Source of the DNA: JACQZU01 sp041908165
GTDB taxonomy: Bacteria > Acidobacteriota > Holophagae > Holophagales > Holophagaceae
Length of the DNA stretch: 52,405 nucleotides
Reading direction: 5' to 3'
Assembly: GCA_041908165.1 (NCBI GenBank)
Contig: JAYRFV010000177.1
Span: 1-52,405, forward strand
The translations under genes and the position numbers were made by a program. A model generated the notes under the pieces. The model saw only the letters and a program-made list of their open reading frames with translations. It had not been told where the DNA came from and did no database searches. Each line of letters begins with the position of its first letter. Positions within the stretch are counted from its first letter, which is position 1. Shown here one piece after another: positions 23,077 through 34,262 of the stretch.

Positions 23077-24738
23077 ATGTCCTCCACCAGCGAAGCCCCG
23101 GTCATCCGCGCCCCCCACGGCACCCACCTGCACTGCAAGGGCTGGGTGCAGGAGGCGGCGCTGCGGATGCTCATGAACAACCTCGATCCGGACGTGGCCG
23201 AACGTCCGGAGGATCTGGTGGTCTACGGCGGGCTCGGCAAGGCCGCGCGCAACTGGGACTGCTTCAACGCCATCGTCAAGGAACTCAAGCACCTGGGCGA
23301 CGACGAGACCCTGCTCATCCAGAGCGGCAAGCCCGTGGGCGTGGTCCGGACCCACCCGGAGGCGCCGCGGGTGCTCATAGCCAACTCCAACCTGGTGCCG
23401 AAGTGGGCGACCTGGGAGCACTTCCGCGAGCTCGACCAGAAGGGCCTGATGATGTACGGCCAGATGACCGCAGGCAGCTGGATCTACATCGGCTCCCAGG
23501 GCATCGTCCAGGGCACCTACGAGACCTTCGCCGAGGCGGCCCGGCAGAAGTTCGGCGGGACCCTGCGCGGCACCTGGACGCTGACCGCGGGGCTCGGCGG
23601 CATGGGCGGCGCCCAGCCGCTGGCGGTGACCATGAACGGCGGCGTCGCCCTGTGCGTGGAAGTCGACCGCACCCGCATCGAGAAGCGCATCCAGACCCGC
23701 TACCTGGACGAGTGGACCGACAACCTGGACACCGCCCTGGCGCTGGTGCGCCAGTACGCGGACGCCAAGGAGGCGCGCAGCATCGGCCTGCTCGGCAACG
23801 CCGCGGAAGTCCTGCCGGCGATCCTCGCCACCGGCTTCCAGCCCGACTTGGTCACCGACCAGACCAGCGCGCACGACGAGTACAACGGCTACATCCCCTC
23901 GGGACTGTCCCTGTCGGCCGCCGCCGTGCTGCGCCAGGACGATCCCGAGGCCTACGTCCAGCGGGCCCTTGCATCGATGCGCACCCACGTCGAGGCGATG
24001 CTGGAGTTCCAGCGCCGCGGCGCGCTCACCTTCGACTACGGCAACAACCTCCGCGCCCAGGCCCAGCGGGCCGGGTGCGAGGGCGCCTTCGGCTTCCCGG
24101 GCTTCGTGCCGGCCTTCATCCGGCCGCTGTTCTGCAAGGGCATCGGTCCGTTCCGCTGGGCCGCCCTGAGTGGCGACCCGGAGGACATCGCCGTCACCGA
24201 CGCCGCCATGATCGAGTTGTTCCCGGACAATGCGGGCATGGTCCGCTGGCTCCGGGAGGCCAAGGAGAAGATCGCCTTCCAGGGCCTGCCGGCCCGCATC
24301 TGCTGGATCGGCGCCGGGGAGCGGCACCTCGCGGGGCTGAAGTTCAACGAGCTGGTCCGGGCCGGCAAGGCCAAGGCGCCCATCGTCATCGGCCGCGACC
24401 ACCTGGACAGCGGGTCGGTGGCCAGCCCCAACCGCGAGACCGAGGCGATGAAGGACGGCAGCGACGCGGTCTCGGACTGGGCCTTCCTGAACGCGCTCAC
24501 CAGCGCCTCCGGCGGGGCCTCCTGGGTGAGCCTCCACCACGGCGGCGGCGTGGGCATGGGCTTCAGCCAGCACGCCGGGGTGGTCATCGTGGCCGACGGC
24601 AGCGAGCGGGCCGAGCGCTGCCTGGCCCGGGTGCTCTGGAACGATCCCGCCATGGGCGTGTTCCGCCATGCCGACGCAGGCTACGAAAGCGCGAGGGAGC
24701 ACGCCGGCCGGATCGGCCTGCACATCCCGATGGGCTGA
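23077..24738 (+). CDS. hutU: Urocanate hydratase
   Basis: A 553-residue NAD-dependent lyase converting urocanate to imidazolonepropionate, step two of histidine breakdown. It starts with the canonical substrate segment (IRAPHGTHLHCKGWVQEAAL, then MLMNNLDP) and carries GQMTAGSWIYIGSQGIVQGT, the NAD-binding LGGMGGAQPLAVTMNGG, the catalytic Cys in LPARICWIGAGER, and SLHHGGGVGMGFSQHAG. It is essentially full length. The rest of the hut pathway (hutH, hutI, hutG) is not in the window, so the pathway is scattered here or incomplete. An ATG at 23077 with GGAG 6 nt upstream is the start. Confidence 0.97.
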   Translation: MSSTSEAPVIRAPHGTHLHCKGWVQEAALRMLMNNLDPDVAERPEDLVVYGGLGKAARNWDCFNAIVKELKHLGDDETLLIQSGKPVGVVRTHPEAPRVLIANSNLVPKWATWEHFRELDQKGLMMYGQMTAGSWIYIGSQGIVQGTYETFAEAARQKFGGTLRGTWTLTAGLGGMGGAQPLAVTMNGGVALCVEVDRTRIEKRIQTRYLDEWTDNLDTALALVRQYADAKEARSIGLLGNAAEVLPAILATGFQPDLVTDQTSAHDEYNGYIPSGLSLSAAAVLRQDDPEAYVQRALASMRTHVEAMLEFQRRGALTFDYGNNLRAQAQRAGCEGAFGFPGFVPAFIRPLFCKGIGPFRWAALSGDPEDIAVTDAAMIELFPDNAGMVRWLREAKEKIAFQGLPARICWIGAGERHLAGLKFNELVRAGKAKAPIVIGRDHLDSGSVASPNRETEAMKDGSDAVSDWAFLNALTSASGGASWVSLHHGGGVGMGFSQHAGVVIVADGSERAERCLARVLWNDPAMGVFRHADAGYESAREHAGRIGLHIPMG

Positions 24739-24743
24739 AAGGG

Positions 24744-25634
24744 TCAGCGGCTGAGGTTGCGGAAGGGGCCGGAGGGGTCCTTCTTGATCTGCTCGACCTC
24801 CTCGCGCACGGCCTCCAGGCAGTCCGGGCAGATGCCGTGGCTGAAGCGGGCTTCGCTGCGCTGGCGGACGTAGGTCTCCACCTGCTCCCAGTAGCCCTTG
24901 TCGTTGCGGACCTTCTTGCAGTGGGCGCAGATCGGGATCAGCCCCTTCAGCACCTTGACGCTGTCGAGGGCGGTCTCCAGGTCGCGCACCAGCGCGGCCT
25001 TCTCCTCCATCAGCCGGCGGTCCTGCCGCACCAGGTCCTCCTGGAAGGTCCACATGCGGCGCAGATGGAGGTGCAGGACCAGGGAAACCAGGAGGGCCGA
25101 GACCATACCGAGGGCCCAGTGGCGGAACTGCGGGTCCGAGTGGTCGAGGACGGCGGCGACCGTCCACGGGATCACGGAGAGGGCCAGCATGGCGAAGAAC
25201 GCCGGCCCCCGGCGCACGATGAAGGCCAGCGCGACCATGAGGATCATCAGGTCGGAGGTGGTGTTCAGGCTCTGCCCCACCAGGATGTTGGTGAGCACCT
25301 GCACCAGCACCGCGGCGACGGCCCGGGTGGCGAGCTGCTCGGACCGGCCGGGCTCCTCGGGCACCCGGCGGAGGGTGTAGGCCACGCCCAGCAGGACCAG
25401 GGCCGCGGCGAAGGTCACCCCGGTCGACGTCCAGTCCCGCCAGCTCGCCCGGGCGGAAAGGTACAGGGGCATCAGGGCCAGGAAGTAGGCGCCGATGACC
25501 GCCGTCCCCCAGCGCGTGCCGCGGGCGTAGGGCACCTCCAGCTCGAGCTGGATCTGGCGCTGGAGGTCGTCCATCGGCATGGAAGAAGGATCGGCTGCGG
25601 GTTCCGCTTTCTTGAGGAATGCCCGGGTTCCCAT
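24744..25634 (-). CDS. Membrane protein with coiled coil and C-terminal paired CxxC tail
   Basis: A 296-residue protein convergent with hutU (5-bp gap). About six hydrophobic segments occupy residues 45-200, then a helical, coiled-coil-like stretch with RRLMEEKAALVRDLETALDSV. It ends with LIPICAHCKKVRNDKGYW and FSHGICPDCLEAV, a paired CxxC tail of the kind found at the C-termini of many PAS or response-regulator proteins in delta-proteobacteria and relatives, likely a small zinc-binding module. No kinase, GGDEF or receiver domain is present. The start could be 25634 or an internal Met near residue 19. Function unknown; a membrane sensor or scaffold is my inference. Confidence 0.75.
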   Translation of the reverse strand: MGTRAFLKKAEPAADPSSMPMDDLQRQIQLELEVPYARGTRWGTAVIGAYFLALMPLYLSARASWRDWTSTGVTFAAALVLLGVAYTLRRVPEEPGRSEQLATRAVAAVLVQVLTNILVGQSLNTTSDLMILMVALAFIVRRGPAFFAMLALSVIPWTVAAVLDHSDPQFRHWALGMVSALLVSLVLHLHLRRMWTFQEDLVRQDRRLMEEKAALVRDLETALDSVKVLKGLIPICAHCKKVRNDKGYWEQVETYVRQRSEARFSHGICPDCLEAVREEVEQIKKDPSGPFRNLSR

Positions 25635-25750
25635 CGATCCCGCATGGAAACGACCGATCCGTTCCCGGCCCGGGGCGGCCGGATCCGGCGAGGGCTGCCA
25701 TGATGCAGGAAGGCCGAATCCCGTGCCGCCGCCCCTGTCCGCGAGGCTCC

Positions 25751-26146
25751 ATGTCCCGACCCTGCCCGTGCACCTCCAAGCTGCCCTTCGACCGCTGCTG
25801 CCAGCCCTTCGTGGAGGGCCGGAGGCTGCCGCCCACGGCGGCGCAGCTCATGCGCAGCCGTTTCACCGCTTACGCCCTCGGCAAGGTCGACTACCTCATC
25901 GAGACCACCGCCAGCGCCAAGCGCGGCGAACTCGACCGGGAGGAACTGGCCGCCTACTGCGCCTCGATCAGCTGCGTGGGCCTGAAGATCGTGGCGACCG
26001 AGCAGGGCGGTGCCGCGGACGAGGCGGGTGTGGTGAAGTTCCACGCAAGCCTCTCCAGCGGCGGCAAGCGCCACCTGCACGTGGAGCGCAGCACCTTCGT
26101 CAAGGAAGAGGGCGCCTGGCGGTACCTGGATGGGGAAACCAACTGA
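25751..26146 (+). CDS. YchJ-like SEC-C motif protein (UPF0225)
   Basis: A 131-residue protein of the YchJ family. The N-terminal MSRPCPCTSKLPFDRCCQPF is the zinc-binding SEC-C type motif (CxC...CC), followed by the family signature AQLMRSRFTAYALGKVDYLI, and then an NTF2-like beta-rich half with VVKFHASL and WRYLDGE. Many family members have a second C-terminal SEC-C motif; this short form has only the first. The start at 25751 places the motif at the N-terminus; longer upstream readings add nothing conserved. It is cytoplasmic and its function is not established. Confidence 0.9.
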   Translation: MSRPCPCTSKLPFDRCCQPFVEGRRLPPTAAQLMRSRFTAYALGKVDYLIETTASAKRGELDREELAAYCASISCVGLKIVATEQGGAADEAGVVKFHASLSSGGKRHLHVERSTFVKEEGAWRYLDGETN

Positions 26147-26252
26147 CCGGGAGAGCCCCCGCTCCCAGGCCGAGTCGCAGGCTCAGTATCCGGGCCGTTT
26201 TTCGCCCATCGTAACGATACCCGCCTTTTTCATCCTTTTCACCGCCCAATCC

Positions 26253-26291
26253 TTGCCGATGGCCGAAAGGTGGGGCTAGAGTAGCCCCACC
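26253..26291 (+). promoter_or_regulatory. Putative promoter and perfect hairpin upstream of the pyrophosphatase gene
   Basis: In the 259-bp gap 26147-26405, TTGCCG (26253-26258) and TAGAGT (26277-26282) are 18 bp apart. The -10 overlaps a perfect 10-bp stem with 3-nt loop (26269-26278 with 26282-26291). The hairpin could instead end ychJ transcription. The gap also holds a T-rich patch (26197-26240) and ATCGT-A-ACGAT (26208-26218). I see no gene in it. Confidence 0.4.
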
Positions 26292-26405
26292 CCTGGACAG
26301 ATTCCCCGAAAACCCGTGCGCTCCCGTCGGATTTCGAGAGGCTGCCCATGGGCATCCGATCCTGCGCTCCTGCTTGGCCGTCAAGCACCCTCCCGGAGGA
26401 CCCCC

Positions 26406-28841
<2,436 letters not shown>

Positions 28842-28860
28842 CCACCCATACCGTTCACAG

Positions 28861-28884
28861 GAAGGGGCCCTGCGGGGCCCTTTC
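28861..28884 (+). terminator. Terminator-like stem-loop after hppA
   Basis: A 10-bp GC-rich stem (28861-28870 with 28875-28884, one G-U pair) with 4-nt loop TGCG, 20 bp after the hppA stop. The right arm ends in TTTC rather than being followed by a separate T-tract. Confidence 0.6.
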
Positions 28885-28913
28885 TGCGTGATACCTTGTC
28901 TTGCGAGGTCCAC

Positions 28914-31037
28914 ATGGCGATCCGAACCCGGCTCCTTCCCGCCACCCTTCTCTGCCTGGTGAGGCTCATGGCCGCAGAACCCGCACCCAAGCCCCCGGTC
29001 GCGCCGCAGCGGCCGCACGTGAGCGCCTGGCACGGGCGGACCTATTCCGATCCCTTCCACTGGTTGCGGCAAAAGGGCACGAAGGAGGTCGAGGACCACC
29101 TGCGGGCCGAGAACGCGTACACCGAGGCCATGACCGCCGACCAGAAGCCCTTCGCCGAGGCGCTCTACAAGGAGATGCTCGGCCGGATCCAGCAGACCGA
29201 CCTCAGCGTGCCCGTCCGGCGCGGGGCGTACTGGTACTACAGCCGGACCGTGGAGGGGATGCAGTACCCGATCCGCTGCCGGCGGCCCGCGACCGCGACC
29301 CGGGGATACGACGGGAAGGCGCCGGAGGAGGTGCTGCTCGACCAGAACGAGCTGGCCAAGGGGAAGAAGTTCCTCTCCATCGGCGCCACGGCCGTGAGCG
29401 ACGACGACCGCCGCCTGCTGTTCAGCACCGACGACACCGGGTTCCGCCAGTACCGGCTGTTCATCAAGGACCTGGCCACCGGATCGATCCAGGGCCCGCT
29501 GGCCGAGCGGGTCACCAGCGCGACCTGGGCCTCGGACGGCAGGACCGTCCTGTACGTCACCGAGGACCCCGTGACCAAGCGCTCCGACACGCTGTGGCGG
29601 CTGGTGCCGGGCAGCCCCGCGGTGAAGGTCCACGAGGAGAAGGACGCCCTGTTCAACATCGGCATCGGCCGCACCAAGGACCGCAAGCTGCTGGAACTCG
29701 CCATCCGGTCCACGGACACCTGGGAGGCGCGCATCCTCGAAGCGGAGCGGCCCGGGGGCGCCTTCCGCACCGTGCTGCCGCGGGAGAAGGGGCACAAGTA
29801 CGACATCGACCACCGCGACGGGCTGCTCTACATCCGCACCAACAAGGGCGCCAAGAATTTCCGGATGGTGACCGCGCCGCTGGCGGACCCTTCCCCGAAG
29901 CACTGGACGTCCTTCCTGGAACACCGCAGCGAGGTGCTCCTCGAGGGCGTGGAGCTGTTCAAGGACTTCGGCGTGGTGACCGAGAAGGCGGCCGGACTGC
30001 GCCGGCTCCGGGTGCTGGAGTTCGCCTCGGGGAAGTGGCGCGACATCGCCTTCCCCGAGCCCGTCTACATGGCCTACGGCGCGGGAACGCCCGAATACGA
30101 CACCCGGCTGTTCCGCTACGGGTACCAGAGCATGGTGACCCCCAGCAGCATCTACGACTACGACATGGAGCGCGGCGACTCGGTCCTGCTCAAGCGGCAG
30201 GCGGTGCTGGGCGGCTACGACCCGGCCAACTACGCCAGCGAGCGGCTCTGGGCCACCGCCCGGGACGGCGTCAAGGTGCCGATCAGCATCGTCAGCCGGA
30301 AGGGCTTCCGGCGCGACGGCAAGGCGCCGCTCTGGCTCTACGCCTACGGATCCTACGGCTACGGGACGCCGGCGGCGTTCAGCAGCAACAACCTGAGCCT
30401 GCTGGACCGGGGCTTCGCCTTCGCCATCGCCCACGTCCGCGGCGGCGACGAGATGGGCGAGGCCTGGCACGACGACGGCATGCTGATGAAGAAGCAGAAC
30501 ACCTTCCATGACTTCATCGACTGCGCCGAGCACCTGGTGAAGGAGAAGTGGACCTCGGCGGAGCGGCTGGTCATCGAGGGCGGCAGCGCCGGCGGGCTGT
30601 TGATGGGCGCGGTCACCAACCTGCGCCCGGACCTGTTCCGGGCGGTGCATTCGGCGGTCCCCTTCGTGGACGTCATGAACACGATGATGGATGCCAGCCT
30701 GCCGCTGACGGTGCAGGAGTACCTCGAGTGGGGGAACCCCAACGAGAAGGCCGCCTTCGACTGCATGCTGTCCTACAGCCCCTACGACCAACTGGCGAGG
30801 AAGGCCTATCCGGCGATGCTCGTCACCAGCAGCTACAACGACAGCCAGGTGATGTACTGGGAGCCGGCCAAGTACGTGGCCAAGCTCCGCACCCTGAAGA
30901 CCGATTCCAACCCGCTGCTGCTGAAGATGAAGATGGAGCCCGCCGGCCACGGCGGGGCCTCCGGCCGCTACGATGCGCTCAGGGACAAGGCCTTCGAGAT
31001 GGCCTGGATGATGTCCCAGGTGGGCATCACCCGCTAG
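28914..31037 (+). CDS. Exported S9 prolyl oligopeptidase / oligopeptidase B-like serine peptidase
   Basis: A 707-residue S9A-family peptidase: an N-terminal signal peptide (MAIRTRLLPATLLCLVRLMAAE), a seven-bladed propeller over about residues 60-430, and a C-terminal alpha/beta hydrolase. The nucleophile is in VIEGGSAGGLLMGAV (near residue 560), the acid in SYNDSQVMYWEPAKY and the His in PAGHGGASGRYD. The HVRGGDEMGEAWHDDG segment is typical of oligopeptidase B, which cleaves after basic residues. The ATG at 28914 follows GAGGT; TGA-TACCTT (28889-28897) just upstream could be an extended -10 promoter. Its stop and the stop of the convergent gene share CTAG at 31034-31037. Confidence 0.93.
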   Translation: MAIRTRLLPATLLCLVRLMAAEPAPKPPVAPQRPHVSAWHGRTYSDPFHWLRQKGTKEVEDHLRAENAYTEAMTADQKPFAEALYKEMLGRIQQTDLSVPVRRGAYWYYSRTVEGMQYPIRCRRPATATRGYDGKAPEEVLLDQNELAKGKKFLSIGATAVSDDDRRLLFSTDDTGFRQYRLFIKDLATGSIQGPLAERVTSATWASDGRTVLYVTEDPVTKRSDTLWRLVPGSPAVKVHEEKDALFNIGIGRTKDRKLLELAIRSTDTWEARILEAERPGGAFRTVLPREKGHKYDIDHRDGLLYIRTNKGAKNFRMVTAPLADPSPKHWTSFLEHRSEVLLEGVELFKDFGVVTEKAAGLRRLRVLEFASGKWRDIAFPEPVYMAYGAGTPEYDTRLFRYGYQSMVTPSSIYDYDMERGDSVLLKRQAVLGGYDPANYASERLWATARDGVKVPISIVSRKGFRRDGKAPLWLYAYGSYGYGTPAAFSSNNLSLLDRGFAFAIAHVRGGDEMGEAWHDDGMLMKKQNTFHDFIDCAEHLVKEKWTSAERLVIEGGSAGGLLMGAVTNLRPDLFRAVHSAVPFVDVMNTMMDASLPLTVQEYLEWGNPNEKAAFDCMLSYSPYDQLARKAYPAMLVTSSYNDSQVMYWEPAKYVAKLRTLKTDSNPLLLKMKMEPAGHGGASGRYDALRDKAFEMAWMMSQVGITR

Positions 31038-32737
31038 TCGCCCAGGCACAGGCCGACCCGGTGCCCGAGGCCGACACCGCGGGCGACGAAACCGTCCGCA
31101 TCGGCCTCGACCGTGTCGGCGGGGCTGGGCAGGGCGCCCCAGCCCAGCACCCCCGCCAGCCGGCGGTGCGCCGTGTCGTAGTCGAAGGATCTTGTCCCCG
31201 AGGGCCCCTCGACCCGGAGCGCCCAGGTGCCGTCCGCGTCGCCCACCCGCATCCGCTCCACCGGGAGGCCGAAGGCCCGCTCGACGGCGCTCCGGCTCCA
31301 GGTGCGCCGCCAGGGCCGGGATCCGCCGCCGTGGTGGCGCGGACAGGGCGGGGCGGCATGGTCCTTTCCGCCCCAGAGGGCGTGGGGGCTGAGGGGCCGG
31401 CCTCCGCAGTGGCTCGTCCACTGGTCCGGGCCGGGGAGGCGCGCGCGGGCCACCATTCCGTCCCACTCCACGGCGTCCAGGGCGGGGGGAACCGCCTCGG
31501 CCGGGGCCGGCTGGAACCGGTCCGCCTCCGGCCAGCGGGGCGCCCGGTCCAGCCCCACGAACCAGGCGCAGTGGGTGGAATCGCACAGGTCGGCGTCCGG
31601 GTGGCGGGGTCCCCGGGCCAGGAACCGCAGGACGGCCGCTCCGAGTTCCGTGCGCCGGGAGTCGGTGGGACCGGACAGTTCCGCCGCGAGCACCCCCCGC
31701 ACGTAATCCTGCTGGGTGCAGGCCAGGACCAGCCGGCGGCCGCCGCCGGGCAGGGCCCGGCAGTCGATCCGGCCCCGGACGCGGCGGACCAGTCCGCTCC
31801 GGGGCTCGCGGACCTCGAGGACCCCGGGGCCGACCCACTGGCCCGCCGCCAGTTCGGCCTGGGCACCCGCCCCGAGGAACCCGGTGGAGGAAGGGACCGG
31901 GCCGAGTCCCGGATTCGCCACCCACACCCGGCGGCCCGACAGGAGTGCCAGCAGGCGCACGGTCACCCGGGCCCCTTCCGGTCCAGGGGAGGGGCTGCCG
32001 TCCTGACCGGCCCGGCCCAGGCGGGTGGCGGCCTCCCGGCCGGTGCCGGGTTCCAGGCGGCCCAGGCTGGCCGAGCCGGCGGCATCGACCACCAGCGCCA
32101 GCCCGCAGGTGCGAAGCGGTTCCAGGGGGACCGTGCCGGTCTTCGCCCAGCCACTGCGGCCCCCAAGCCCGCCGGCGGTTCCGCTGCGGGCGGCCTCGCG
32201 GAGGCCCTCCAGCACCTCGAGGCGGAGTTGATTGGCGCTCGTCCACGGCGTGCGCGCCAGGGCTGTGTAGGCGCGCAGGAGGTCGGAGGGACGGATGACC
32301 GGCGCCGCATCGTCGACGACCAGGCCGATGGCGGCGTCCGGGCTGCGCGGGACCCCGACGAACCCGGCCTCGGCAAAGACCGCGGCCAGGCGATCCCGGG
32401 AGGTGTCAGCGGCAAGGTGCCGGAAGTAGGCGTTGCAGGACAGGGCGAGGGCCTGGACGAGCCCGAGCTCGCCGTGGCCGCTCCGGTTCCAGCAACCGGG
32501 TCCGGGCGGGCAGGACAGGCGCGGCGCGGCCTGCGCAGGATGCTCCGCCGCCCAGGCCTGGGCCACGAAGGGCTTCTGCAGGGATCCCACGGCGATGGGC
32601 GGGTCCCCGGGACCGGTGACCACCCCTTCCGGTCCCAGGCGCCAGACCTGGAACCGGCCCGGCGGCCCCGCGGACAAGGTGGCCAGGGCCGCCGCCAGCA
32701 GGGCCGGTCGCAGGAACCGGCGGACCGGCCTCCACAT
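31034..32737 (-). CDS. Secreted penicillin-binding-like domain fused to SpoIID/LytB domain
   Basis: A ~567-residue exported protein, last gene of a five-gene operon. After a signal or anchor helix (residues 8-23), the N-terminal half carries the three active-site boxes of serine transpeptidases/beta-lactamase-fold proteins in order and spacing: SLQK (about 52-55), SCN (100-102) and KTGT (200-203). The C-terminal ~250 residues match SpoIID/LytB: TQQDYVRGVLAAELSG, DLCDSTHCAWFVGLD, TSHCGGRPLSPHALWGG and ARGVGLGHRVGLC. SpoIID is a lytic transglycosylase that processes denuded glycan, so one polypeptide may bind both stem peptides and glycan. I start at ATG 32737; upstream extension runs through the next gene. 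The PBP assignment rests on motifs only, and the domain is short. Confidence 0.72.
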   Translation of the reverse strand: MWRPVRRFLRPALLAAALATLSAGPPGRFQVWRLGPEGVVTGPGDPPIAVGSLQKPFVAQAWAAEHPAQAAPRLSCPPGPGCWNRSGHGELGLVQALALSCNAYFRHLAADTSRDRLAAVFAEAGFVGVPRSPDAAIGLVVDDAAPVIRPSDLLRAYTALARTPWTSANQLRLEVLEGLREAARSGTAGGLGGRSGWAKTGTVPLEPLRTCGLALVVDAAGSASLGRLEPGTGREAATRLGRAGQDGSPSPGPEGARVTVRLLALLSGRRVWVANPGLGPVPSSTGFLGAGAQAELAAGQWVGPGVLEVREPRSGLVRRVRGRIDCRALPGGGRRLVLACTQQDYVRGVLAAELSGPTDSRRTELGAAVLRFLARGPRHPDADLCDSTHCAWFVGLDRAPRWPEADRFQPAPAEAVPPALDAVEWDGMVARARLPGPDQWTSHCGGRPLSPHALWGGKDHAAPPCPRHHGGGSRPWRRTWSRSAVERAFGLPVERMRVGDADGTWALRVEGPSGTRSFDYDTAHRRLAGVLGWGALPSPADTVEADADGFVARGVGLGHRVGLCLGD

Positions 32738-32738
32738 A

Positions 32739-34262
32739 TCAGCGCACGGAACTGCCGAAGCGCACCGTCTCCGTCCAGCCGCTCGAGGTGCGCCGGCGCT
32801 CCACGGCGATCGACGTGGTGGCGGGCATCCAGCCCAGCAGGCCCAGGATCCGGTCGGACAGAGGCCGGACCTGCTCCGGCCGTGGCGGGCCTTCGACCTT
32901 GGCCCAGCGCGGGGCCTCCGCGCGGACGGCGGCCAGGTCGAGCCGGGCCCAGCGCACCAGGCCCCCGGCGGGTTCGATCGCTGGAACGTCCTGCAGGGCC
33001 TTGCCCGAGGTGGCCACCCAGAGGTGGTTCCCGGCGCGGCGCACGGCGAGGGCCGGGAACTGCCCGCCCAGGCGCAACTCGCGCACCGCCCCGAGGTTGA
33101 CCTCGGTGACCGGGCCACCCCGGCGGGAGAGGGTGGACCGGCAGGCCTCAAGGAAGGCCGGATCCTCGCCTTTCGGCCACGGGAAGACCAGGCAGCGGGC
33201 CCCGTCCCGGTCCACGCGGTAGCCCCAGTCGGACACAGGGACGCGCCCGAGCAGCAGCTTCCAGCCGGCCAGATCGCCCTCCTCCCAGGGACTTGCGCCC
33301 GCGGCCGTCCGCGGCCGGGTGAGGTCCAGCCCGTAGCGGTCCTCCGAGGCCTCGGAGGTCGCGCTGGGCAGGGCCCTGAGCATCGGAACCGGCTTTTCCG
33401 CCGGGGAGGGCACCGGCTCGAGCAGGCCGCGCCGGAGCGCCGCGAGGAAACCGGTGCCCTCCGGCTCCCAGCCCGCGAGCGCCCCGCCGGCGAAGGCCGG
33501 CACCCCCGCGCGCGGTTCGTGGAGCCCCTCGCGGACCTCGACGAATTCCTCCCCCTCCTTGCGCAGGGCCGCTTTCAGGAGTCCCCGCTCCGGCCCCGCG
33601 CCGAAGAGGAACTCCCGTCGGAAATAACGATCCTGGCGCAGCGCATCGAGGTCCAGTTCCAGGCAGACCAGCCCGCCGAGGGAGGGCCGCAGGATCCTGC
33701 CCGCGACGGAAGCGTCCAGGGCCAGCTTCAGCGACCGTTCGCTGCTGGCCACCAGCAGCAGCGCTCCCGAACGGGCCCAGGCCAGCCCCATGCGCCGCTC
33801 CGGGTCGCTGCCGCCATCGGCGGTGCCGCGGACGACCAGGGAGTAGGCCACTCCGGCATGGCTGCGGCGCTCGCCTTTGGCGAAGGCTGCGGGCAGCGCG
33901 GCGAGGGGCGTTTCGAGCACCAGGACGGCCTCCAGGTGGCCGACATCGAGAAGGGATAGGCCGAGGGAGGTAGCCTGCAGCTTCCGGATCTCCTCCCAGG
34001 TGAGGGGCAGGGCCTCCGCGAACTTCGCCCACTGGTCCTCGAGCTTGGAGCCAACCTGGGTGCGCCGCCAGGCGGCCACCGCCGTGTCGGCGGGCCGCGG
34101 CCGGCCGGTGGCGAAGCGCCGGAAGCCGCCCGTGAGGGCGGCGTCGAAGGCCTTGACGTCCGGAACCAGCAGCCGGACCGGGGCCTGGGGCAGGGGAAGG
34201 TCGCCCGCGGCCAGGCCGAACCTGGAGGCGGCAAGAACCAGCACAGGCATCCAGCGATTCAT
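32739..34262 (-). CDS. Secreted protein of unknown family
   Basis: A 507-residue protein with a signal peptide (MNRWMPVLVLAASRFGLAAG). I recognise no domain. The mature part alternates beta-rich repeats of the type LGLSLLDVGHLEAVLVLE, GALLLVASSERSLKLALD and GLVCLELDLDAL with helical stretches, loosely like large periplasmic DUF3352-type proteins that appear to evaluate to two related halves (about 40-260 and 270-500). No catalytic motif or lipobox is seen. Its ATG overlaps the stop of the giant helical-repeat gene (ATGA) and its stop is 1 bp from the PBP-SpoIID start, so its dose is tied to theirs. Confidence 0.7.
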   Translation of the reverse strand: MNRWMPVLVLAASRFGLAAGDLPLPQAPVRLLVPDVKAFDAALTGGFRRFATGRPRPADTAVAAWRRTQVGSKLEDQWAKFAEALPLTWEEIRKLQATSLGLSLLDVGHLEAVLVLETPLAALPAAFAKGERRSHAGVAYSLVVRGTADGGSDPERRMGLAWARSGALLLVASSERSLKLALDASVAGRILRPSLGGLVCLELDLDALRQDRYFRREFLFGAGPERGLLKAALRKEGEEFVEVREGLHEPRAGVPAFAGGALAGWEPEGTGFLAALRRGLLEPVPSPAEKPVPMLRALPSATSEASEDRYGLDLTRPRTAAGASPWEEGDLAGWKLLLGRVPVSDWGYRVDRDGARCLVFPWPKGEDPAFLEACRSTLSRRGGPVTEVNLGAVRELRLGGQFPALAVRRAGNHLWVATSGKALQDVPAIEPAGGLVRWARLDLAAVRAEAPRWAKVEGPPRPEQVRPLSDRILGLLGWMPATTSIAVERRRTSSGWTETVRFGSSVR

